From an uncultured Bacteroidales bacterium (lineage in GTDB: Bacteria; Bacteroidota; Bacteroidia; Bacteroidales; P3): a DNA stretch of 35,572 bases. The stretch spans positions 1-35,572 of the forward strand of contig ONIP01000027.1 of NCBI GenBank assembly GCA_900317955.1, written 5' to 3'. The position numbers and the translations under genes were made by a program. The first letter of the stretch is position 1. Each line of letters opens with the position of its first letter. Positions 1 through 6,785 of this stretch are shown here, piece after piece. The notes below the pieces were generated by a model. The model did no database searches. It was given only the letters and a program-made list of their open reading frames with translations, and was not told where the DNA came from.

Positions 1-1
1 T

Positions 2-2350
2 TACGACTACACATACTACAGGGTGCTGAACAAACGTTATAGCAACATGACAGGGAACAATGTGGCTTATACCTACGGTACCAGTGGTACTTCCAAGGGA
101 CGCCCAGTCTATATCAGTGACGGTACAGGGAGCCAGGAACTCATGTATGACTTGCTGGGCAATGTGATAGAGGAAACTCGCATCATAGTGCTGCCCAACA
201 GCGATGAGGTGTACACCCTGACCATGAAATATAAGTACGACAGTTGGGGACGAATGCTGTCCATGACCTATCCCGACAGCGAAAAGGTAAACTATACCTA
301 CCAATGGGGTGGGGAACTGAATGCCATGCAGAGTACCATGAGAGGTAATGTAAGGACCTATATCGGGCAGATACAATATAACGACTATGGGCAGAGAAGC
401 CATGTGACCTATGGGAACTCCACAAGTGCCGAATACAGCTACGACTCACTGCACAGGCTGACTAACCTAAAGTGCCGTGACGGGAGCAACACCTTGATGC
501 AGGACATTGACTACATCTACGACAATGCCAGCAACGTGACGGAGATAGCCAACAGCGCGGGGGCAGTTAACACCCTTGGTGGCGGATACGTGAACACCTA
601 CCAGTACGATGCGCTGCACAGGCTTGTCGGTTCGACCGGCGGAGGAGCCGGAACAGGTACCTATAACATGACGATGAACTATACAGGTTCGGGACGTGTC
701 GAGTCAAAATACAGTTCGAGTCAATCGCCCACCCTTTCTGGCACGGTACGGATGTTCTATGGCTATTGCGACGAGTACCAGCCGCATGCCGTGAGACATA
801 TCTACGACAAATTCGGTAAGAAACACTATGACTTCCGCTGGGATGAGGCGGGGAATCTTGGACAGGTGAGTTATTGCAACAGATATGGCGTGTTCGAGAG
901 TGGCCGTTTCCTATATTGGACGGAGGACAGCCGCATGCATGTGGCAGTGGATGACAACCATTACAGCTACTACGCATACGACTACAGCGGGGAGCGTCGC
1001 ATCAAGCTGACAGGCGACAACAGTGTGCTGGATGTGAATGCCGAATTTATGAGCACAGTCTCCACGTTAGAGAACGTCACGCTCTATCCTTCGGCGTACA
1101 TGGTGCTGACCGACAGGGGATACACCAAGCACTACTACACGGGCATGGAGCGCGTTGCCGCCCGCATAGGGGACGGCGGCTTAGATGTAGGAATCCATTT
1201 GATGAACACGGACAGTCTCCATGCGAGGGCAAACCGATTGTTCGACCAGAGCCTTGAACAGGCGAACCATCGGGTACTTGAAGCAAATGACTTGGACTGC
1301 ATCATGAGCGGGGGGCAGTATTTAGGGGATAATGGAATATTTGTAGAGGAGATACCTGAACGGATGCTGACAGATGTGATGACAGAATACGGTGAGTTTA
1401 TAGGAGCGATGCATCAGGCCTCTAATGACGGCGGGAAATCAGATGTGTATTACTATCATGGTGACCACCTTGGCAGTGCGAGCTGGATTACCGACGCATC
1501 GGGGGCAGCCGTGCAGCACCTGCAGTACCTGCCATTTGGCGAACGCTTTGTTGACCAGCGCACGAGTGGCTACAGTGAGCGATTCACTTTCACGGGGAAA
1601 GAACGCGACGAGGAGACGGGGTATGGCTACTTCGGTGCGAGGTACATGGACTACGAGCTGATGACCATGTGGCTGAGTGTCGACCCGATGGCGGATAAGT
1701 ATCCAAGTATTTCACCGTATGCGTACTGTGCTTGGAATCCAGTGAAGTTGATTGACCCTGACGGCGAAGAAATAGATGACTATTTTTCTCGTTCAGGGCG
1801 ATACCTAGGCTCGGACAATTCAACAACCGATAATGTTAGAATAATATCAGAATCCACGTGGAATGGATTGTCAAAAACAATAGATGGAAAAATAAATCAT
1901 CAGGTAGGGTATGTATTGTCATCTGATTTTGCAACAGAAATTCGCAATGGAATGTCAACGGAAGCCCAACTTGCGGTATATAACCACTACAATCCAAAAG
2001 ATTACAATTTGATGGATTTGAATAGCGGAAGTGCTTCTTGTGGCATGAGAACGACTCAACAAGCCAAAAGTGTCCCTATAATAAAAATCAGGCTAGAGGG
2101 CAATAGTGCTGGGATTGAAGTATGTAACCATTCAAATGAAATAAGAAATCTTTTCTCTCATGAGAAGGCACATATTGACCAATGCCAACAGATTGGATTT
2201 GACAAATACAAGCAGCTACTACTTTGCCAACAGGAAATTTTCGCCATTCGTTCGCAAATGGCAGACCCAACATGGCAGAAGACGAGACAGGAGTATCAAA
2301 ATGCAATAATAGAATATGGGAAGAATTTTGGATTATACATAATGAGATGA
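2..2350 (+). CDS. Rhs-family polymorphic toxin, 3' part, with C-terminal HExxH metallopeptidase-like toxin domain (partial)
   Basis: The reading frame is open from base 2, so the true N-terminus lies outside the window. Residue numbers here count from a GTG at 23. YD-type repeats (YTYQWGG, YSYDSLHRL, YQYDALHRL) run through the first two thirds and lead to the Rhs core: YYHGDHLGSA near residue 477, GKERDEETGYGYFGARY near 530, and the end of the shell at DPDG (578-581). Known Rhs proteins encapsulate a C-terminal toxin that is cut off after such a core. The roughly 190 residues after DPDG are unlike the core and AT-rich. They contain SHEKAHIDQ, with HEKAH at 713-717 matching the zinc motif HExxH and Glu738 a possible third ligand. 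I infer a peptidase or other zincin toxin; its target is unknown. The stop overlaps the next gene (ATGA), as in toxin-immunity pairs. Confidence 0.88.
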   Translation, partial: YDYTYYRVLNKRYSNMTGNNVAYTYGTSGTSKGRPVYISDGTGSQELMYDLLGNVIEETRIIVLPNSDEVYTLTMKYKYDSWGRMLSMTYPDSEKVNYTYQWGGELNAMQSTMRGNVRTYIGQIQYNDYGQRSHVTYGNSTSAEYSYDSLHRLTNLKCRDGSNTLMQDIDYIYDNASNVTEIANSAGAVNTLGGGYVNTYQYDALHRLVGSTGGGAGTGTYNMTMNYTGSGRVESKYSSSQSPTLSGTVRMFYGYCDEYQPHAVRHIYDKFGKKHYDFRWDEAGNLGQVSYCNRYGVFESGRFLYWTEDSRMHVAVDDNHYSYYAYDYSGERRIKLTGDNSVLDVNAEFMSTVSTLENVTLYPSAYMVLTDRGYTKHYYTGMERVAARIGDGGLDVGIHLMNTDSLHARANRLFDQSLEQANHRVLEANDLDCIMSGGQYLGDNGIFVEEIPERMLTDVMTEYGEFIGAMHQASNDGGKSDVYYYHGDHLGSASWITDASGAAVQHLQYLPFGERFVDQRTSGYSERFTFTGKERDEETGYGYFGARYMDYELMTMWLSVDPMADKYPSISPYAYCAWNPVKLIDPDGEEIDDYFSRSGRYLGSDNSTTDNVRIISESTWNGLSKTIDGKINHQVGYVLSSDFATEIRNGMSTEAQLAVYNHYNPKDYNLMDLNSGSASCGMRTTQQAKSVPIIKIRLEGNSAGIEVCNHSNEIRNLFSHEKAHIDQCQQIGFDKYKQLLLCQQEIFAIRSQMADPTWQKTRQEYQNAIIEYGKNFGLYIMR

Positions 2351-2868
2351 GCCGTAAATGTTTTTTATTTATCTTTTTCTGCTTCACAACACTATCTACT
2401 TATTGCCAAAATATAATAGTAGACTCTATAGTGATAAATCATATTATAGAAAAAGAACCCGCAAGCTTGATTGTTGAAGGATTTGGTGAAGGTCCGAATA
2501 TCAAGGGCGTTTTAAATATAAGTAATCATTCGAATACGCCTATAACAGTTGGAAATTACCTATATTTAAAATACTCATTTGAAGGGCATGTATGCAAAAG
2601 TCTGCCTTTCTGTTATACGCCCGATAACGAAAAGATAATTCGTTCGGGCGATTCATTGTCAATTAGTTTTCAAATACCATTATTATTGGGTCATCATAAT
2701 AACAGCCTAATTAAAAGGGAAGTAGATTCGAGTAGGCTATTTGATAGCAGTACTTACATAAGGGAAATAACAGATTCCATTTTTGTCTGCATATTGTTAG
2801 ATGGCCAAATAATTTATGCATGTCCAGAAAAAGTAGAAATAGATTATGGTGTTTATTATTTAAAATGA
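2347..2868 (+). CDS. Small exported protein, probable immunity protein for the Rhs toxin of module 1
   Basis: This 173-residue protein is not recognised by family. The start at 2347 is chosen because its ATG overlaps the rhs stop (ATGA), implying translational coupling, and because it gives a clean signal peptide: MSRK followed by a hydrophobic stretch to about residue 20. A longer frame reaching back to 2224 would lie inside the rhs gene and bury that signal. The mature part is short, beta-rich and AT-rich (NHSNTPITVGNYLYLKYSF, GDSLSISFQIPLLLG), suggesting an Ig-like sandwich. Position, size, coupling and base composition are those of immunity genes behind Rhs C-terminal toxins. Export suggests protection in the periplasm or at the envelope. 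The function is inferred from context. Confidence 0.72.
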   Translation: MSRKCFLFIFFCFTTLSTYCQNIIVDSIVINHIIEKEPASLIVEGFGEGPNIKGVLNISNHSNTPITVGNYLYLKYSFEGHVCKSLPFCYTPDNEKIIRSGDSLSISFQIPLLLGHHNNSLIKREVDSSRLFDSSTYIREITDSIFVCILLDGQIIYACPEKVEIDYGVYYLK

Positions 2869-2917
2869 TATGGCAGCCCCAAGATGACAGATGTCTGCAC
2901 TGTATTGGAATACTTTT

Positions 2918-3048
2918 GGCGGACGTTCGGAATCTCCTTGTTGTTCTCGTTGGGCTGGATTCCGTCGTGGCGGATGTTCGGTATCCCCTTGTTGTTCTCG
3001 TTGGTCTGGATTTGCAATCCAGCCCAACTGAGTAACAGGATTTGCAAT
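2918..3048 (+). repeat. Two imperfect 44-bp direct repeats plus dyads between Rhs modules 1 and 2
   Basis: Two 44-bp near-copies start with GGCGGA and end with CTGGATT, at 2918-2961 and 2969-3012, offset by 51 bp and differing at a few positions. TGGGCTGGATT at 2951-2961 is repeated inverted at 3016-3026. CTGGATT-TGC-AATCCAG at 3006-3022 is a perfect 7-bp hairpin. GGATTTGCAAT occurs at 3008-3018 and again at 3038-3048. No transposase lies nearby. The block fills the gap between immunity gene 1 and cassette 2 and could be a palindromic interspersed element or a recombination scar. Confidence 0.7.
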
Positions 3049-3118
3049 TCGCATAATAATGTAACTTGAATGAAATGGCGTGGATGGCAATAAAAAACAA
3101 ACATCATCGTTACAATTG

Positions 3119-3964
3119 ATGATGGTAAAATACGACATACAAAACCACTCAACCTTCACGGGGAAAGAACGCGACGAGGAAACAGGGTATGGGTATTTCG
3201 GTGCCCGCTATATGGACTATGAGTTGATTACAATGTGGCTGAGCGTCGACCCGATGGCGGATAAGTACCCGTCAATTAGCCCGTATGCCTATTGCGCGTG
3301 GAATCCTGTCAAGTTGGTGGATCCTGACGGAAAAGAATTCGCAGATTTTTTTGATCACAAAGGAAATTACCTTGGGAATGACGGCAAAAATGATGGAAAG
3401 GTTTATATGCTAAAGAAAGAGTTTCGTGCCAAAACGGAAAACAAAAACGTCAACTGGGGAGGAACTCTTGACACCAAACATGTAGAACAATTAAAGAGTA
3501 ATTCTGATGAAATAACAATGAATAGTGACATTGGGATGCTGTCTAGATTATTATATGCAGAATTTAGAGGACAATCTAGCGCAGAGCAACGCGTGTGCGC
3601 TGATATCGTCCTAAATAGAGTTGAAGATGGCAGGTATCCCAATTCATTAGCTGGTGTTATTGAGAAAGAAAATCATTTTTCGTCAGTAAGGGAGAATGAC
3701 GGAAACAATAAGTATTATAAAAATCCAGCATCAACTCTAACAAATGCCCCAAATATTGATGCCTGGAGAAGTTGTGTTTCTAGTGCGATTAGTGTTTATA
3801 ACGGTTTTTCAAGAGGAGTTGGATGCGGTGCAACTTTATATTTCAGCCCTCAATCAATGAGCCCCAAGGGAAGCATGCCTAGATGGAATTTTACGCTCCT
3901 ACAAGAAGTGCATCCTCAAGGCGTCAACTCGAATAGTATGCGGTGTTTTAAATACAAAAACTGA
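3119..3964 (+). CDS. Orphan Rhs C-terminal cassette with SleB/CwlJ-like cell-wall hydrolase toxin domain
   Basis: The cassette begins almost directly at the Rhs core (TFTGKERDEETGYGYFGARY) and runs through DPDG without any YD repeats. It is a detached C-terminus rather than a full rhs gene. The domain after the core has the layout of Hydrolase_2 (SleB/CwlJ): LLYAEFRGQSSAEQR with the probable catalytic Glu encoded at 3560-3562, then ADIVLNRVEDGRYP, then GVGCGATLYFSP. SleB-type enzymes cleave peptidoglycan glycan strands, so the predicted target is the cell wall. The ATG at 3119 (tandem ATGATG) is the first plausible start; a GTG at 3080 is an alternative. It may be a silent donor that works only after recombining into a full-length rhs. 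The lipoprotein gene follows after 6 bases. Confidence 0.75.
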   Translation: MMVKYDIQNHSTFTGKERDEETGYGYFGARYMDYELITMWLSVDPMADKYPSISPYAYCAWNPVKLVDPDGKEFADFFDHKGNYLGNDGKNDGKVYMLKKEFRAKTENKNVNWGGTLDTKHVEQLKSNSDEITMNSDIGMLSRLLYAEFRGQSSAEQRVCADIVLNRVEDGRYPNSLAGVIEKENHFSSVRENDGNNKYYKNPASTLTNAPNIDAWRSCVSSAISVYNGFSRGVGCGATLYFSPQSMSPKGSMPRWNFTLLQEVHPQGVNSNSMRCFKYKN

Positions 3965-3970
3965 TTATAC

Positions 3971-4564
3971 ATGAACAATAGATTAATATTTGTAGTACAG
4001 TTTGTTATTTCGTTTATTGGAATCTCGTCTTGTAATACGGCAAATAACAATGACTTAACGAATCGAATCGCGTTACCCCTAGTTTCTGATAGTGGCTCGA
4101 CCGATTCATTAATAGTAACTCAGAACTTATCTGAAAATTACATGATGGTATCCACAAAACATGATGATTGGGTCATATCATTATGTGGTGGGGGAGATAT
4201 AGATTTCTGCTATACTGATAGCAATTCTATCACCATTGATTCAACTTATTTTGATGAGACTGGAGTATCGTACGTACTGCCATTATATGTAAAAGGGTCG
4301 ACTTTCGGAGCCATTGAGTATTATGTCATTTATAGAGAGTGTTATTTGTGCACCTATTGGTATGTTTATAAGCTACCTTTCACGAATCTAGTCATTCGTG
4401 ATGTCAATGAAGACGGCTTCTCAGAACTAATTACATATAGAGATTCCGATAGTTCAGTTTATTCATTCAAACATGGTCAATTGTACAATGTATCAAATAT
4501 CATTCATGCAGAGACAGATCTCTGCTCTAATGCTGAAAAGCGCATAAAAACAAATACTGATTGA
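3971..4564 (+). CDS. Lipoprotein, probable immunity protein for the cell-wall hydrolase module 2
   Basis: This 197-residue protein has an N-terminal signal (MNNRLIFVVQFVISFIG) ending in the lipobox ISSC, so Cys21 should be lipidated and the protein anchored on the periplasmic side or outer membrane. That location suits an immunity factor against a peptidoglycan hydrolase. The rest is Asp- and Ser-rich and AT-rich, with DVNEDGFSELITYRDSDSS resembling a calcium-binding-like or FG-GAP-like loop. The gene starts 6 bases after the cassette 2 stop. I do not recognise the family; the role is inferred from pairing and localisation. Confidence 0.7.
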   Translation: MNNRLIFVVQFVISFIGISSCNTANNNDLTNRIALPLVSDSGSTDSLIVTQNLSENYMMVSTKHDDWVISLCGGGDIDFCYTDSNSITIDSTYFDETGVSYVLPLYVKGSTFGAIEYYVIYRECYLCTYWYVYKLPFTNLVIRDVNEDGFSELITYRDSDSSVYSFKHGQLYNVSNIIHAETDLCSNAEKRIKTNTD

Positions 4565-5478
4565 CCCCACCAGTATATAAAGTCGAATGGGTAAACCGCA
4601 CGAAAAACGCGCGGTTTTACCCCCCTTCTTGCACCGGCAAAGAACGCGACGAGGAAACCGACTTCGGATATTTCGGTGCCAGATACATGGATCATGAGCT
4701 CACTACCATGTGGCTGAGTGTTGACCCGATGGCGGATAAGTACCCGTCAATTAGCCCGTATGCCTATTGCGCGTGGAATCCTGTCAAGTTGGTGGATCCG
4801 GATGGCCGTGAGGTTGGAGATTACTATACACGTGATGGCAAATGGGTTGGGCGCGATAAATGGAATGACAATAAAGTTTACATCTGTGACGGCAAAGATG
4901 ATAAAGGGGATTTTCTTAATGCACAAGATTTAAAAATAACCCATTCTGCATTCCGAAAAAAAGCAGCAACAGTTTATGGGGAGAGTTCTGCTTACCGATA
5001 TTCAGGAAATACCGTTCCCGAGGATTTAAGATGCGAAATGTTCGCCATCGCCTATGTTCATGAAAGAAACGATAAGGCCTATGGCGCCAATTCCCAGAAA
5101 GCCAAAGATTTCCTAAACCAAACCCCGGAGCAGAATAATTCGAATAATTTCAGGACGACAGCAAATGCTGCTGTAATAAACGCACTTACAGGTGGACCCG
5201 ATTACAGTAATGGTGCAACGCAGTGGGATGGAATGGAACAAGCCTTATATCCAGAGAGTGAGAACCGGTGTCACGTTGATGGCTATGAATTGCACATGAA
5301 CACCATGGGATGGAAAATTTCTGACGAACATTACAGCATATGGAAAGCCAATGTCGGAGAACGGTTTAAGGCGCCACAGGAAAAAAAAGCTGTCGCAGGT
5401 AAACTCAAAGGGGAAATGGGCTTGAGATCCACCGCTGTGTATTGTCGTACAATTTTCTGGAAATTAACAAAAAAGTAG
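4561..5478 (+). CDS. Orphan Rhs C-terminal cassette with unrecognised toxin domain (module 3), possibly silent
   Basis: The open frame has only a TTG at 4561 overlapping the previous stop; no ATG precedes the Rhs core. The module may therefore be an unexpressed donor cassette. The core (GKERDEETDFGYFGARYMDHEL ... DPDG) is followed by about 220 residues of novel sequence. Visible motifs are ATVYGESSA (Glu encoded at 4981-4983), EDLRCEMFAIAYVHER and SNGATQWDG. These align loosely with YAEFRG, AEQRVCADIVLNR and GCGATLYFS of module 2, so I suspect a divergent peptidoglycan-hydrolase-like fold, with low certainty. A signal-peptide protein follows 6 bases downstream. Part of the core is base-for-base identical to module 2. 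Confidence 0.68.
   Translation: MTPPVYKVEWVNRTKNARFYPPSCTGKERDEETDFGYFGARYMDHELTTMWLSVDPMADKYPSISPYAYCAWNPVKLVDPDGREVGDYYTRDGKWVGRDKWNDNKVYICDGKDDKGDFLNAQDLKITHSAFRKKAATVYGESSAYRYSGNTVPEDLRCEMFAIAYVHERNDKAYGANSQKAKDFLNQTPEQNNSNNFRTTANAAVINALTGGPDYSNGATQWDGMEQALYPESENRCHVDGYELHMNTMGWKISDEHYSIWKANVGERFKAPQEKKAVAGKLKGEMGLRSTAVYCRTIFWKLTKK
4589..4622 (+). other. Hairpin at the junction of immunity gene 2 and cassette 3
   Basis: GGGTAAACCGC (4589-4599) pairs with GCGGTTTTACCC (4611-4622), leaving a one-base bulge and an 11-base loop. It sits exactly between the end of the lipoprotein gene and the start of Rhs core homology. It could be a weak terminator or attenuator, or a recombination junction; there is no U-run after it. 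Confidence 0.45.
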
Positions 5479-5484
5479 AGAGAA

Positions 5485-6204
5485 ATGACAAAACGAATAA
5501 TACTCTTCTTGATGATAGTCTCTGGGGCCACATTGTCGTCCGCACAAAATGTGGTCATCTGGAAACATGTTCTTCGATTCAGTCATGATAGGTTCTTGCC
5601 CGATAGCTACATTTTCGCAAAATACAGCTACCGCGATAACACTTTGTTATACAGATTAGATTATACAGACAATGGATGGCAAATAATCGATTCCATCTCT
5701 TATAAGAAAAGTAACGGATTATGGTATATAACATACTTTCACACCCAAGATATGAGTTTAAAACTGTACTATCGTGATTCTGATACCACACAGAATTTGC
5801 ATTATACAAACGATGACCTTCATTATACCATAGATAAATACGAAATACTATCCGACTACTTAGATGAAATCAACGACCTTGTACTTTTTTGCAAGAAAGA
5901 ACCTCAGTATTTGAAACAAGTGCATATCGGCGATACAAGTTGTTATTCATTCGATGTTGAATATGTCCGTTTGTTCGCATGGTATGGAGTCTCTTGGGAG
6001 GAAACACTCAAAAAGTACTGCTGTCATATTAAGGAGAATGGCGAATACGACTGGGATAGATTCTGTTTTTCCGAATGCACGATTACACGACGTTTCGAAT
6101 ATGACGCACAGGGTAACCTATGCAAGGTAACTGTAAAGAGGACTGGAGAAGTACCAGAGGAAGATGTGACATGGGTGGAGCATTTTATCCTGATGGAGCA
6201 GTAA
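5485..6204 (+). CDS. Exported protein, probable immunity protein for Rhs module 3
   Basis: This 239-residue protein starts with a clear signal peptide (MTKRIILFLMIVSGATLSSAQ), probably cleaved after SSA. GAGAG lies just before the ATG, six bases after the module 3 stop. The mature protein is rich in Tyr, Asp and aromatic residues. The segment RRFEYDAQGNLCKVTVKR near the C-terminus resembles an Rhs/YD-like beta-strand pair, but only once. Placement right behind an Rhs toxin cassette, size and export point to an immunity role in the periplasm. The family is not recognised. Confidence 0.65.
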   Translation: MTKRIILFLMIVSGATLSSAQNVVIWKHVLRFSHDRFLPDSYIFAKYSYRDNTLLYRLDYTDNGWQIIDSISYKKSNGLWYITYFHTQDMSLKLYYRDSDTTQNLHYTNDDLHYTIDKYEILSDYLDEINDLVLFCKKEPQYLKQVHIGDTSCYSFDVEYVRLFAWYGVSWEETLKKYCCHIKENGEYDWDRFCFSECTITRRFEYDAQGNLCKVTVKRTGEVPEEDVTWVEHFILMEQ

Positions 6205-6266
6205 AGTATCGGTGCACAATAGGATCCATCTCCTAGTCAGTGTGAAAAGAGGGCCAGGTTGACACT

Positions 6267-6785
6267 TTGAATTTCCCGACACTCAACGGGCACCATCCTC
6301 AAAGTTCATTTGAAAACTGTTATGTTTCCATTACATCCAGTGGCAACTTGATAAAAAACACCAAAGATAATGGTAGCATATATTTCGGGGGCTTTGTAGG
6401 ATACTATCTTAGAGATATTAATCATACTAATGAATGGCTTCAAATTAGATCTACTAATTATGGAAGGAGCGCTGTTCTAATCAATAATTTGGAGGTGAGA
6501 GGTACCAAAAGTACCAGCACGGTATATGCAGGCGCGTTCTGCGGCTATATGAATCCTTCCTATCCTGTTAATCTGCGTAATTCATATCACACTACAATAC
6601 AAACCTCTGGTCAATCATTCCAAATGGGTTGGTGGGCATGCTTCAGAGATTCACTTGAATGCAATGCTATACGAAGTTGTTATTCTGATCAGTTACAGGT
6701 TGCCTTAAGTAATGAGGGATTATTGTTTGATGAATTTTGCGGTGTGATTGCCCGATTTCAGGAGGTAGAGACCGGCAGGCAGTGA
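6267..6785 (+). pseudogene. Fragment of a GLUG-type surface or adhesin protein
   Basis: The frame has no ATG near its start (only TTG at 6267) and an upstream stop at 6243. The sequence shows two copies of a GLUG-like unit: GSIYFGGFVGYYLRD, and INNLEVRG followed by TSTVYAGAFCGYM. Such units form repeats in large Bacteroidetes cell-surface proteins. No signal peptide or sorting domain is present. The last 20 codons run antisense into the 3' end of the convergent protease gene. I read it as a remnant left by rearrangement at the edge of the Rhs region; a short unknown protein cannot be excluded. Confidence 0.5.

Noticed and set aside
2860..3159. Short open frames in both directions over the repeat block
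   Set aside because: They arise from the repeated DNA itself; several frames give similar repetitive peptides with no start signals.
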